A DNA stretch of 56,915 bases from JBBSOW01 sp038259365. GTDB taxonomy: Bacteria > Actinomycetota > Actinomycetes > Propionibacteriales > Propionibacteriaceae. This document shows positions 17,022-25,154 of the stretch, in pieces (positions within the stretch are counted from its first letter, which is position 1; each line of letters starts with the position of its first letter). The stretch lies in contig JBBSOW010000008.1 of NCBI GenBank assembly GCA_038259365.1, positions 1-56,915 on the forward strand, written 5' to 3'. The translations under genes were made by a program, and so were the position numbers. The notes beneath the pieces were generated by a model. That model was not told the origin of the DNA, made no database searches, and saw nothing but the letters and a program-made list of their open reading frames with translations.

Positions 17022-18281
17022 CTAGAACAGGTTACGAAACGGACGCAGGATCGTTTCGGAGAACTTGACCGCCAGATGCCGTCGAGACCACTGGGCCCAG
17101 CGTAGCTCGACCGAGTTCGACTCGTCGATGGCGAACATGTCTTCCATCTTCACCGCGACCGCTCGATCGGTGATCTCGACGTTCAGCTCGTAGTTCCAGT
17201 CCAGGCTCAACCGGTCCAGGTTCGCGGTGCCGATGGTGGACCATTGGCCGTCGATCGTGGCGGTCTTCGCGTGCACCATGGCGCCCTGGAAGAGAAACAA
17301 CCGTACCCCAGAACGCAACAGTTGGCCATAGAAGCCGCGGGAGATCCAATCGGCGACGATGTGGTTGGAGGCCTCGGGAACGATGATGCGGACGTCGACC
17401 CCACGCCGAGCTGCGGCGGTGAGAGTGCGCAGGAAGTCGTCGTCGGGGATCAGGTAGGCGTGGGTGAGATAGATGTGGTCGGCGGCGCGGTCGATGGCTT
17501 CGAGGTACATGCCGCGGATGGGGTAATGCATGGCGCCCGGCACGTTGCGATGCACCCGGATCGCAAACGCCCGCCAGTCGCGGTTGGGGACGTTCGGTAA
17601 CGCCTGGCGGTCTCGGGGCCGCATCATGTTCCAGTAGTCGTTGAAGGTGTCTTCCAGATCGGCCACCACGCTGCCGGTCAGGCGGACGTGGGTGTCGCGC
17701 CAATCGGTGGCGTAGAGCTTGCCGATGTTATAACCGCCGACGTAGGCGATTCCGGAGTCCACCACGAGCAGCTTGTTGTGGTTGCGCCCCAGTGTGCGGG
17801 CGCTCGGCAACCCGATGGTCTTGGTGATGATCGGGTGCCGCAGGACGTGGATCTCGGGGACGAAGTGGAAGAAGTTCTGTGGCACCACCAGGTTGGCGAA
17901 CACGTCATAGACGACGTACACCTCGACGCCGCGTTCGGCGGCCTCGGTCAGGGCCTGTTTGAAGATGCGTCCCGTCCGGTCGCTCTTCCACAGGTAGGTC
18001 TCGAACTTGATGGCGTGCCGCGCCTGGCGGATATCGGCCAGCATTGCGTCGTAGAGATCCTGGCCGTAGGTGAACAGCGTGACCTCGGCGGCCTCGATGC
18101 TTACGTGCTGGGGGGTGATGCGGGGAAAGCTGGCCGGGGCTCGGAGGCGCTTGCGTCGGCCGTCGACCCACAACAGCACCGCCACGGTGATCGCCTGCAT
18201 CCCCAAGACGGTGAGAGCCGCTCGTCGAAGCCACGACCGGATCGCGGTGGAGGTAATCGATCGGCGAGCCATGGCGGTCAT
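17022..18281 (-). CDS. Phospholipase D-like cardiolipin synthase
   Basis: 419 residues with an N-terminal membrane anchor (about 20-38: AALTVLGMQAITVAVLLWV) and two phospholipase D motifs. The first is degenerate, RNHNKLLVVDSGIAYVGGYN (HxKxxxxD as HNKLLVVD); the second is canonical, VHAKTATIDGQWSTIGTANLD. Bacterial enzymes of this type join two phosphatidylglycerols, or PG and another donor, to form cardiolipin at the membrane. Actinobacteria often use a CDP-diacylglycerol-dependent enzyme instead, so this PLD-type protein could also act on other lipids. Starts at 18281 or 18272 are both possible. It is divergent from pcrA. Confidence 0.85.
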   Translation of the reverse strand: MTAMARRSITSTAIRSWLRRAALTVLGMQAITVAVLLWVDGRRKRLRAPASFPRITPQHVSIEAAEVTLFTYGQDLYDAMLADIRQARHAIKFETYLWKSDRTGRIFKQALTEAAERGVEVYVVYDVFANLVVPQNFFHFVPEIHVLRHPIITKTIGLPSARTLGRNHNKLLVVDSGIAYVGGYNIGKLYATDWRDTHVRLTGSVVADLEDTFNDYWNMMRPRDRQALPNVPNRDWRAFAIRVHRNVPGAMHYPIRGMYLEAIDRAADHIYLTHAYLIPDDDFLRTLTAAARRGVDVRIIVPEASNHIVADWISRGFYGQLLRSGVRLFLFQGAMVHAKTATIDGQWSTIGTANLDRLSLDWNYELNVEITDRAVAVKMEDMFAIDESNSVELRWAQWSRRHLAVKFSETILRPFRNLF

Positions 18282-18324
18282 CCTATCGGTGGACTTCCAC
18301 CGAGAACTTGTCGTCGGGGGCCAC

Positions 18325-18330
18325 TAGTCT
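18325..18330 (+). promoter_or_regulatory. Possible -10 element for pcrA
   Basis: TAGTCT lies 9 nt before the pcrA ATG, in the intergenic space shared with the divergent cardiolipin synthase gene. A GGAGGG follows at only 2 nt from the ATG, too close to be a usual ribosome site. Confidence 0.35.
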
Positions 18331-18339
18331 TGGAGGGTT

Positions 18340-20784
18340 ATGAGTCACCCCGCATCCCAGCCGCTCTTCGCCGCGTTCGGCGAGCCCAAACCTGCCTCCA
18401 AACCCAAGGTCGATCTGCTCGCCGCGCTGAACGAGCCACAGCACGCCGCGGTCCAGCACGCGGGCGGGCCCGTTCTGGTCGTCGCCGGCGCGGGCTCGGG
18501 CAAGACCCGGGTGTTGACGCGCCGGATCGCCTGGCTGGTGGCCGAGCAGAAGGTTCACCCGGGATCGATCCTAGCGATCACGTTCACCAACAAGGCGGCC
18601 GCCGAGATGCGCAATCGGGTGGTCGACCTGGTCGGCAACCGCGCCAAGCTGATGTGGGTATCCACGTTCCACTCGGCCTGCGTGCGGATCCTGCGCCAAG
18701 ACATCTCCCGGTTCGGCTTCTCCAAGACCTTCTCGATCTATGATGACACCGACTCCAAGCGCCTCATGACGCTCGTGCTGCGCGAGTTGGCGCTGGATCC
18801 CAAGAAGTTCGGAGTGCGTGCGGTGATGAACTGGGTCTCCAACTGCAAGAACGAACTCGTCGATCACGAGTCGGCCCGCGCCAAGGTGAGCACGGTGATC
18901 GAGGACGGCTACCTGGAGGTTTACCAGGAGTATCAGCGCCGGTTGCAGGCCGCCAACGCGCTCGATTTCGACGATCTCATCATGACCGCGGTGCACCTGC
19001 TGCAGGCGTTCCCCGAGGTGCGCGATCACTACCGGCGGCGGTTCCGCCACGTCCTGGTCGACGAGTACCAAGACACCAACCACGCCCAGTACGCGCTGAT
19101 CCGCGAACTGTGTGGCACCGATCCCGATCGGGACCAAGAGGGCGTGTCCGCCCCCGGGCTGATGGTGGTGGGGGATTCCGATCAGTCCATCTACGCCTTC
19201 CGTGGCGCCACCATCCGCAACATCCTTGCCTTCGAGGAGGACTTTCCCGGGGCCGAGACGATCCTGTTGGAGCAGAACTACCGTTCCACCCAGCGCATCC
19301 TCACCGCAGCCAACGGCGTGATCGGCCAGAACGAGGGCCGCCCACCCAAGCGGTTGTGGTCCGATTCCGGGGACGGTGAGCTGATCGTCGGCTACGTCGC
19401 CGACACCGAACACGACGAGGCGCAGTTCATCGCCGACGAGATCGATCGGCTCGGCGACGAGGGAGCGTCGACTCCCGGCGAGACCGCGGTGTTCTACCGC
19501 ACGAACGCACAATCGCGCGCCTTCGAGGACGTGTTCATCCGCACCGGCATGCCCTACAAGGTCGTGGGGGGGCTCCGCTTCTACGAACGACGCGAGATCC
19601 GCGACGCCATCGGCTACCTGCGGGCGGTGGCCAACCGCAGCGATGATGTCTCGGTGCGTCGGATCCTGAACGTGCCCAAGCGCGGCATCGGGGAACGAGC
19701 GGAATCGGCGGTTGCGGCGTTCGCCGCCCGCGAGCAGATCAGCTTCGGTGACGCCCTGCGCCGGCACAGCGAGGTGCCGGGCCTGGCCACCCGATCGGCC
19801 AAGCAGATCGGGGGGTTCGTGGAGCTGATGGACACCCACGAGGCACTCGTCGCCGACGGTGTCCCCGCCGATCAGGTGCTCACCTCGTTGCTGACCGAAT
19901 CGGGACTGCTCGGTGAATTGCAGGCTTCGGTTGACCCTCAAGACCAATCGCGGGTCGAGAACCTCATCGAGTTCGTCTCGGTGGCGGCCGAGTTCGTGGC
20001 CGCCGCCCACACCGAGGACCTGCCCAGGGTGGGCGTGGCCGACGACGGCGCCGACGAGGACGCCGTAGCCAACGTATCGGCCGAGATGGCGGAAGGAATC
20101 GAGCTGGGTGATGAGTTGGCGGGGGCCGCTCCCGAGCCCGACGATTCGCTGCCGGCCTTCTTGGAGCGGATCGCGCTCGTGGCCGACGCGGATTCCATTC
20201 CCGACGCGGGCGAGGGCGGCGGAGTCGTCACGCTGATGACCCTGCACACCGCCAAGGGGCTGGAGTTCAACACGGTCTTCTTGACCGGGCTCGAGGACGG
20301 CGTCTTCCCCCATCTGCGGGCGCTGAACGATCCGCTGGAGCTGGCGGAGGAACGCCGGCTCGCCTACGTGGGCATCACCCGAGCGAGGAAGCGGCTGTAC
20401 GTGAGCCGGGCGCAGGTGCGCACCGCATGGGGGGCGCCGCAGTACAACCCCGCTAGCAGGTTCCTGGCCGAGATCCCCGGCCAACTCGTGGATTGGCGCC
20501 GCCTCGGCGGCGTCACCGGCTGGGCCGCCAGTGACTCCTCCGGCTTCGGAAAATCGGGAAGGGATCAAGCGTGGCGCAACACGGTGGGGTTCGGCTCCAA
20601 GCCGCCGGCTAAGAAGACGATTCCCAGCGTGAGCGCCGGAGACCGGGTGCTGCACACCACCTTCGGGATGGGCACGGTCATCGCGACCTCGGGAAGCGCC
20701 GACACGGCGAAGGCCGACGTCGACTTCGGGTCCACGGGGGTAAAGCGGCTCTCGCTGCGTCACGCGCCCATGGAGAAGCTCTAA
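18340..20784 (+). CDS. pcrA: ATP-dependent DNA helicase PcrA/UvrD
   Basis: A 3'-5' superfamily 1 helicase for repair and removal of blocked replication or transcription complexes. The 814 residues show Walker A AGAGSGKT (49-56), motif Ia ITFTNKAAAEM, Walker B VLVDEYQDTN, motif III GDSDQSIYAFRGA, motif IV LEQNYRST and motif V LMTLHTAKGLEF, with motif VI in YVGITRARKRLYVS. An acidic insertion (about residues 555-605) in the 2B/1B region is less conserved. The end carries the Tudor-like GDRVLHTTFGMGTV segment that binds RNA polymerase in PcrA. The length and motif set are complete. Confidence 0.96.
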   Translation: MSHPASQPLFAAFGEPKPASKPKVDLLAALNEPQHAAVQHAGGPVLVVAGAGSGKTRVLTRRIAWLVAEQKVHPGSILAITFTNKAAAEMRNRVVDLVGNRAKLMWVSTFHSACVRILRQDISRFGFSKTFSIYDDTDSKRLMTLVLRELALDPKKFGVRAVMNWVSNCKNELVDHESARAKVSTVIEDGYLEVYQEYQRRLQAANALDFDDLIMTAVHLLQAFPEVRDHYRRRFRHVLVDEYQDTNHAQYALIRELCGTDPDRDQEGVSAPGLMVVGDSDQSIYAFRGATIRNILAFEEDFPGAETILLEQNYRSTQRILTAANGVIGQNEGRPPKRLWSDSGDGELIVGYVADTEHDEAQFIADEIDRLGDEGASTPGETAVFYRTNAQSRAFEDVFIRTGMPYKVVGGLRFYERREIRDAIGYLRAVANRSDDVSVRRILNVPKRGIGERAESAVAAFAAREQISFGDALRRHSEVPGLATRSAKQIGGFVELMDTHEALVADGVPADQVLTSLLTESGLLGELQASVDPQDQSRVENLIEFVSVAAEFVAAAHTEDLPRVGVADDGADEDAVANVSAEMAEGIELGDELAGAAPEPDDSLPAFLERIALVADADSIPDAGEGGGVVTLMTLHTAKGLEFNTVFLTGLEDGVFPHLRALNDPLELAEERRLAYVGITRARKRLYVSRAQVRTAWGAPQYNPASRFLAEIPGQLVDWRRLGGVTGWAASDSSGFGKSGRDQAWRNTVGFGSKPPAKKTIPSVSAGDRVLHTTFGMGTVIATSGSADTAKADVDFGSTGVKRLSLRHAPMEKL

Positions 20785-20789
20785 CCGGG

Positions 20790-20839
20790 ATTCCCCTAAA
20801 GTGGGGCGCTAGAGATTCCCCTAAAGGGCGGCGCTAGAG
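20790..20839. repeat. 25-bp tandem duplication at the M23 peptidase stop codon
   Basis: Units 20790-20814 and 20815-20839 match at all but three or four bases; each carries ATTCCCCTAAAG near the left and GCGCTAGAG at the right. The stop codon of the minus-strand peptidase gene (20834-20836) lies in the second unit, so the duplication extends the gene's end sequence into the intergenic space before pcrA. Confidence 0.85.
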
Positions 20840-21994
20840 CTTGACGCCCTTACCGAGCATCCAGCCGTACGGGTCCTTGGTGGAGTACACGTCGCCCGGG
20901 CGGGCGCCCGGCGGGTAGTACTCGAAGTGCAGGTGCGGGCCGAACGAGCGCCCGGTCACGCCGACGCGGCCGATGAGCTGGCCCGCCTTGACGACCTGCC
21001 CCTGGCGCACCGAGGTGCCGCTCATGTGCGCGTACAGGGTGGATCCGCCGCCCTTGTGGTGCAGCACGACGTGGGTGCCGGCCCACCCGGCGCCGGCGGC
21101 CGGGCTGCCGACCACGCCGGCCGCGGCGGCGTAGATCGGCGTGCCGATGGGGGCCGACAGGTCGATGCCGGTGTGGTAGCGCGACCAGGATCCGGTGGCC
21201 CCCCAGCGAGCGGCGATCGAATAGCTCTTGACCGGCTTGGCTCCGCCGGATCCGCTGACCTTGCTGGTGTCCACCTTTGAGGAGTTGGTGTCCACCTTGG
21301 AGGAGTTGGCGGCGGGCGTCGCGCTCTTGGTCTTGGCCGCCTGCGCAGCGCTCAGCGTGCCCTTCTCCTCTGCTTCCTGCTGCTTCTTGAGCTTCTCTTC
21401 GGCCAGGCGCTTCTCTTCTTCGAGGCGCTTGTTCTCCTCCTCGATGGCGGCCTCGGAGTTCTTCAGGTCGTCGGCGCGGGCCCCCTGGACCGCGTTCCGG
21501 GACGTGGCGGTGACGCTCTCGCCCGCCTGGTCGAGGGACGCGGCGCGGTCCTTGACCTCTTCACCGGCGAGGGCCTTGTCGAGGCTGGTGCGCACGGCGT
21601 TGCGGCTCGTGCTGTTGCTGCGGCGATCGAAGGCGCTGAGGTCGCCGTCGGCCGAGGAGTCGGGGTCTCCCGCCTGCTGCTCCTCGATGGCGGATTGCGT
21701 CTCGCGAGCGAGATCCTTCGCCTGGACGGCGGGCTCGGCGCGCGTGGTGTCGGGGGTATCGGCCGAGAGCGCGGCGGTGGTCGAGGTCTGCTCGGCCTGA
21801 GCGGAGGAGGTAAGACCGACCGTACCCGCGACACCGAGGCCGAGGGCGGAGATGGCCAGGGCGGCCAAACCGTGGGTGAGGACGCCGCGAATCCCGGCCT
21901 CGTCGGAAAAGGCGCTGGCGGTGCGTCCCTGGGCAACGGGTGGCTGCTTGAGAACCCGGCGGGCCCTGGCCCGCTTCAGGCTTCTTGAAGTCAC
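20834..21994 (-). CDS. Secreted M23 family metallopeptidase with coiled coil
   Basis: 386 residues. A basic N-terminus and hydrophobic segment (about 38-62, ending TSSAQAEQ) act as a long signal peptide. A polar Thr/Ala-rich region, a charged coiled coil (about 205-245: EEENKRLEEEKRLAEEKLKKQQ) and a linker with a repeated SSKVDT lead to a C-terminal LytM/M23 domain. Metal ligands are in RYHTGIDLSAP and in GPHLHFEYYPPG. Such proteins cut peptidoglycan peptides or bind it during division. The start is GTG 21994 with AGGAG 5 nt upstream; the upstream in-frame extension has no signal. A roughly 140-nt leader precedes it. Confidence 0.9.
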   Translation of the reverse strand: MTSRSLKRARARRVLKQPPVAQGRTASAFSDEAGIRGVLTHGLAALAISALGLGVAGTVGLTSSAQAEQTSTTAALSADTPDTTRAEPAVQAKDLARETQSAIEEQQAGDPDSSADGDLSAFDRRSNSTSRNAVRTSLDKALAGEEVKDRAASLDQAGESVTATSRNAVQGARADDLKNSEAAIEEENKRLEEEKRLAEEKLKKQQEAEEKGTLSAAQAAKTKSATPAANSSKVDTNSSKVDTSKVSGSGGAKPVKSYSIAARWGATGSWSRYHTGIDLSAPIGTPIYAAAAGVVGSPAAGAGWAGTHVVLHHKGGGSTLYAHMSGTSVRQGQVVKAGQLIGRVGVTGRSFGPHLHFEYYPPGARPGDVYSTKDPYGWMLGKGVKL

Positions 21995-22142
21995 ATGTTC
22001 TCCTGCGGTTAGAAATGGCGACCGAAGTCGCTTCAGCGTTGAGGGGAAGACATGATCTGGCCGAACCACTCTCGACTCACTCTACGGCGACCGTGGACCA
22101 TTTCCCCGAATTCGGGTGTTCGACGTAGAACTACCCTGGGAA

Positions 22143-22171
22143 AACATAACGCTTAGGTAACCAACCTTCAA
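22143..22171 (-). promoter_or_regulatory. Promoter for the M23 peptidase gene
   Basis: On the minus strand, TTGAAG (22171-22166) and TATGTT (22148-22143) are separated by 17 bp, the standard sigma-70 spacing. Confidence 0.55.
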
Positions 22172-22363
22172 GTTGAACCTGTGGACAACCTGAGACATCT
22201 TCAGTATTTCCTGCTGGGGTCGGCCGATCGCGCCTCGCCCGGGTGAGTGGAATCACACGGCAATGTCCCCGCAGCGCCGACGATCGGTCGTCGGCGGGAG
22301 ACCTACGGGACCAGCATCCTCAACGCTGTGGCAAGCCCCGGTTCGGTCAGCGGATGGACGCGA

Positions 22364-22369
22364 TACCGT
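22364..22369 (+). promoter_or_regulatory. -10 element of a probable leaderless promoter for the B12-binding subunit
   Basis: TACCGT is followed by 6 nt and then GTG 22376, the start expected from family alignment. No ribosome site fits this start. Confidence 0.5.
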
Positions 22370-22375
22370 GTGAGG

Positions 22376-22783
22376 GTGAGCACACCAATTCGGGTAGTGG
22401 TGGCCAAGCCAGGGTTGGACGGCCACGACCGCGGAGCCAAGGTCGTTGCCCGCGCGTTGCGAGACGCCGGGATGGAGGTCATCTACACCGGCCTGCACCA
22501 AAGCCCCGAGCAGATCGTCAACACCGCAGTTGCTGAGGACGCCGACGCGGTGGGCCTGTCTGTCCTATCCGGTGCGCACATGACCTTGTTTGCCAAGGTG
22601 ATGCAGCTCCTGGCCGCGGCCGAGGCTCAAGACATCGTGGTGTTCGGCGGCGGCATCATCCCCGATGACGACCGGGAACCGCTGGCCGCGCTCGGGGTAG
22701 CCCACGTGTTCACCCCGGGTGCCACGATGCGCGAGATCGTGACGTGGGTGCGCGAGAACTGTTCCCGCGAGGTTGAGCAGTGA
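22376..22783 (+). CDS. Free-standing cobalamin-binding subunit of acyl-CoA mutase
   Basis: A 135-residue B12-binding domain as a separate polypeptide. The base-off/His-on signature DxHxxG is Asp15-Gly-His17-Asp-Arg-Gly20 in KPGLDGHDRGAK, and GLSVLSGAH with VVFGGGIIPDDD form the nucleotide-loop pocket. This matches the small subunits of isobutyryl-CoA mutase and of split methylmalonyl-CoA mutases. No catalytic partner is adjacent; a catalytic subunit lacking this domain is encoded at 54128-55711, about 32 kb away. The gene is upstream of sucCD, whose substrate succinyl-CoA is the methylmalonyl-CoA mutase product. GTG 22376 gives the family N-terminus VSTPIRVVVAKPG. Confidence 0.9.
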   Translation: MSTPIRVVVAKPGLDGHDRGAKVVARALRDAGMEVIYTGLHQSPEQIVNTAVAEDADAVGLSVLSGAHMTLFAKVMQLLAAAEAQDIVVFGGGIIPDDDREPLAALGVAHVFTPGATMREIVTWVRENCSREVEQ

Positions 22784-22861
22784 GGGAAGGCCTGCCCCGC
22801 GGGTTAGGGAAGATAAGTTGCCAGTAGTGAACGCAGGCGTGTCGGCTTAGCCCCACGTCCA

Positions 22862-22886
22862 CCCGAGATCGCTTCCGCCTCTCGGG
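22862..22886 (+). other. Hairpin in the sucC leader
   Basis: CCCGAGA and TCTCGGG pair around an 11-nt loop, 40 nt before the sucC start. It may be a weak attenuator or terminator between the B12-subunit gene and sucC; no known riboswitch is recognised. Confidence 0.35.
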
Positions 22887-22925
22887 CAACCAGGCAGGCG
22901 AAGCCCTGCGAAAGGATTGAACACG

Positions 22926-24107
22926 GTGGATCTTTACGAGTATCAGGCCCGTGACCTGTTCGAGAAGCACGGTGTGCCGGTCTTGGCCGGGCTCACCGCC
23001 AAAACCGCCGAGGAGGCCCGTGAGGCCGCCGAGAAGATCGGCACCCCGGTCGTCGTCGTCAAGGCTCAGGTGAAGACCGGCGGACGCGGCAAGGCGGGCG
23101 GGGTCAAGATTGCCAAGAGCCCGCAGGAGGCGGCCGAGAGGGCCGAGGAAATTCTCGGGCTGGACATCAAGGGTCACGTCGTGGAGACCGTCATGGTGGC
23201 CGCCGGGGCCGACATTGCCGAAGAGTATTACTTCAGCCTGTTGCTGGACCGCAGCAACCGTAGCTACCTGGCGATGTGCAGCAAGGAGGGCGGCGTGGAG
23301 ATCGAGACGCTTGCCGTCGAGCGCCCGGAGGCCTTGGCCAGAATCCCCGTCGATCCCAACGTAGGCATCGATCAGGCCAAGGCCGATGAGATCGTGGCCG
23401 CCGCAGGATTCGACGAGGCCGATCGGGCCCAGATCGCCGAGACCATCATGGCGTTGGCCAGGGCCTACGCGGCCGAGGACGCCACCCTGGTGGAGGTCAA
23501 CCCGCTGGTGAAGACCAGCGACGGCAAGATTATTGCCCTCGACGGCAAGGTGTCGTTGGATGAGAACGCCCGCTTTCGCCACCCCGATCACGCCGACCTC
23601 GACGATCACGGGGCCACCGATGCACTGGAGCTGAAGGCGCAACAAAAGAAGCTGAACTACGTCAAGCTCGACGGCTCAGTCGGCATCATCGGTAACGGCG
23701 CCGGGTTGGTGATGAGCACTTTGGACGTGGTCGCCTACGCCGGCGAAGAGTTTGCTCAGGCTCCCAAACCCGCCAACTTCCTCGACATCGGCGGCGGCGC
23801 CAACGCTGAAGTCATGGCCAACGGACTGGACGTCATCTTCGGCGACGAGCAGGTGAAATCGGTCTTCGTGAACGTGTTCGGCGGCATCACCTCGTGTGAT
23901 GAGGTGGCCAACGGCATCGTGCAGGCCTTCGACATCCTCACCTCCGAAGGCACCACACCCAAGCCGCTGGTCGTTCGCTTGGACGGCAACAACGCCGACG
24001 AGGGACGCCGCATCCTCACCGAAGCCGGGCTCGACGGTGTGGAGCAGGCCGACACCATGGACGGCGCCGCGCGCCGCGCCGCCGAACTCGCCGCCCAGGC
24101 CAACTGA
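22926..24107 (+). CDS. sucC: Succinyl-CoA synthetase (ADP-forming) beta subunit
   Basis: 393 residues, an ATP-grasp protein that with SucD interconverts succinyl-CoA and succinate with ATP formation in the TCA cycle. It begins MDLYEYQARDLFEKHGVPVLAG, and shows the nucleotide-binding VVVKAQVKTGGRGKAGGVK, metal ligands in LVEVNPLVK and IALDGKVSLDENA, and the C-terminal FVNVFGGITSCDEVA. GTG 22926 is chosen because AAAGGA lies 9 nt upstream and the protein then starts as the family does; TTG 22917 would abut that site. sucD follows after 23 nt. Confidence 0.96.
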   Translation: MDLYEYQARDLFEKHGVPVLAGLTAKTAEEAREAAEKIGTPVVVVKAQVKTGGRGKAGGVKIAKSPQEAAERAEEILGLDIKGHVVETVMVAAGADIAEEYYFSLLLDRSNRSYLAMCSKEGGVEIETLAVERPEALARIPVDPNVGIDQAKADEIVAAAGFDEADRAQIAETIMALARAYAAEDATLVEVNPLVKTSDGKIIALDGKVSLDENARFRHPDHADLDDHGATDALELKAQQKKLNYVKLDGSVGIIGNGAGLVMSTLDVVAYAGEEFAQAPKPANFLDIGGGANAEVMANGLDVIFGDEQVKSVFVNVFGGITSCDEVANGIVQAFDILTSEGTTPKPLVVRLDGNNADEGRRILTEAGLDGVEQADTMDGAARRAAELAAQAN

Positions 24108-24130
24108 GACAAGGAAACAGGAACACAGAC

Positions 24131-25048
24131 ATGGCAATTTTTCTCAACTCAGATTCGCGAGTCGTAGTGCAGGGCATGACGGGCTCCGAGGGCATGAAGC
24201 ACACCCGGAGGATGCTCGCCTCGGGCACCGTGGTGGTCGGCGGGGTGAACCCCAAGAAGGCGGGCCAGAGCGTCGATTTCGATCTCGAGACGGAGCCCGC
24301 GGGAGACAACTCGGCCTCGGTTCCGGTCTTCGGCTCCGTGGCGGAAGCGATGCGCGAGACCGGTGCCAACGTCTCGGTCATCTTCGTGCCGGCGGCCTTC
24401 ACCAAGTCGGCCGTCGTCGAGGCCGTCGAGGCCGAGATGCCGCTCGTGGTGTGCATCACCGAGGGGGTCGCGGTGAAGGACAGCGCCGAGTTCTACACCC
24501 TGGCGGCCGGTTCCAAGACCCGGCTCATCGGACCGAACTGCCCCGGCCTGATCAGCCCGAGCCAGTCCAACGCGGGCATCATTCCCGCCGACATCGCCCC
24601 CAAGCAGGGCCGCATCGGCTTGGTGTCCAAGTCCGGCACGCTCACCTACCAGATGATGTACGAGCTGCGCGACATCGGCTTTTCCACCGCGGTGGGTATC
24701 GGCGGCGATCCGGTCATCGGGACCACCCACATCGACTGCCTGAAGGCGTTCGAGGAGGATCCCGATACCGACGCGATCGTCATGATCGGTGAGATCGGCG
24801 GCGACGCCGAGGAGCTCGCGGCCGAGTACATCAAGGACAACGTCAACAAGCCCGTCGTCGGCTACGTGGCCGGCTTCACGGCCCCCGAGGGCAAAACGAT
24901 GGGCCACGCCGGCGCCATCGTCTCGGGCTCCTCGGGTACGGCCGTCGCCAAACAGGAAGCGCTGGAGGCCGCCGGGGTGAGCGTCGGCAAGACGCCGTCC
25001 GGGGCGGCCGATCTCATGCGCAAGATCATGGAGGACCTCAGCTCGTAA
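24131..25048 (+). CDS. sucD: Succinyl-CoA synthetase alpha subunit
   Basis: 305 residues. The N-terminal Rossmann-like CoA-binding domain has VVVQGMTGSEGMKHT and VGGVNPKKAG; the second domain carries the phosphohistidine His259 in MGHAGAIVSGSSGTA and the nucleotide-side loop GPNCPGLISP. It forms the heterodimer or tetramer with SucC. The ATG is preceded by AAGGAAACAGGA. A terminator hairpin is at 25075-25104. Confidence 0.97.
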   Translation: MAIFLNSDSRVVVQGMTGSEGMKHTRRMLASGTVVVGGVNPKKAGQSVDFDLETEPAGDNSASVPVFGSVAEAMRETGANVSVIFVPAAFTKSAVVEAVEAEMPLVVCITEGVAVKDSAEFYTLAAGSKTRLIGPNCPGLISPSQSNAGIIPADIAPKQGRIGLVSKSGTLTYQMMYELRDIGFSTAVGIGGDPVIGTTHIDCLKAFEEDPDTDAIVMIGEIGGDAEELAAEYIKDNVNKPVVGYVAGFTAPEGKTMGHAGAIVSGSSGTAVAKQEALEAAGVSVGKTPSGAADLMRKIMEDLSS

Positions 25049-25074
25049 CGGCTGGTCTCCGCACCCGGAATCGT

Positions 25075-25104
25075 CCTCGGCCAGAATCTTGGCCGGGGGC
25101 TTTT
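25075..25104 (+). terminator. Terminator of the sucCD operon
   Basis: CCTCGGCCA and TGGCCGGGG pair over 9 bp (one wobble) around a 6-nt loop, followed closely by GGCTTTTC. Confidence 0.8.
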
Positions 25105-25154
25105 CTGGCTGCCGGGCGTCGAGCGCGGCTACCTGGCCTGAGCGTGGCTCGGCG

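Larger units (their letters stand above)
21995..22375. other. 381-bp intergenic region with M23 leader and two promoters
   Basis: No gene is seen. On the minus strand a promoter (22143-22171) would give a leader of about 140 nt to the peptidase; it contains the perfect palindrome CCCGAATTCGGG (22105-22116) and a GCGAC-UUCG-GTCGC hairpin (22018-22031) just before the ribosome site. On the plus strand the right end holds the -10 of the B12-binding subunit gene. An open frame from 22247 runs into that gene but its first 43 codons look non-coding. Confidence 0.6.

Noticed and set aside
21995..22136. ydaO (c-di-AMP) riboswitch before the M23 peptidase gene
   Set aside because: The conserved core sequences of that riboswitch could not be found; only local hairpins are visible.
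22247..22375. N-terminal extension of the B12-binding subunit to 22247
   Set aside because: The added 43 codons resemble no mutase subunit, and a -10 element lies within them 6 nt before GTG 22376.
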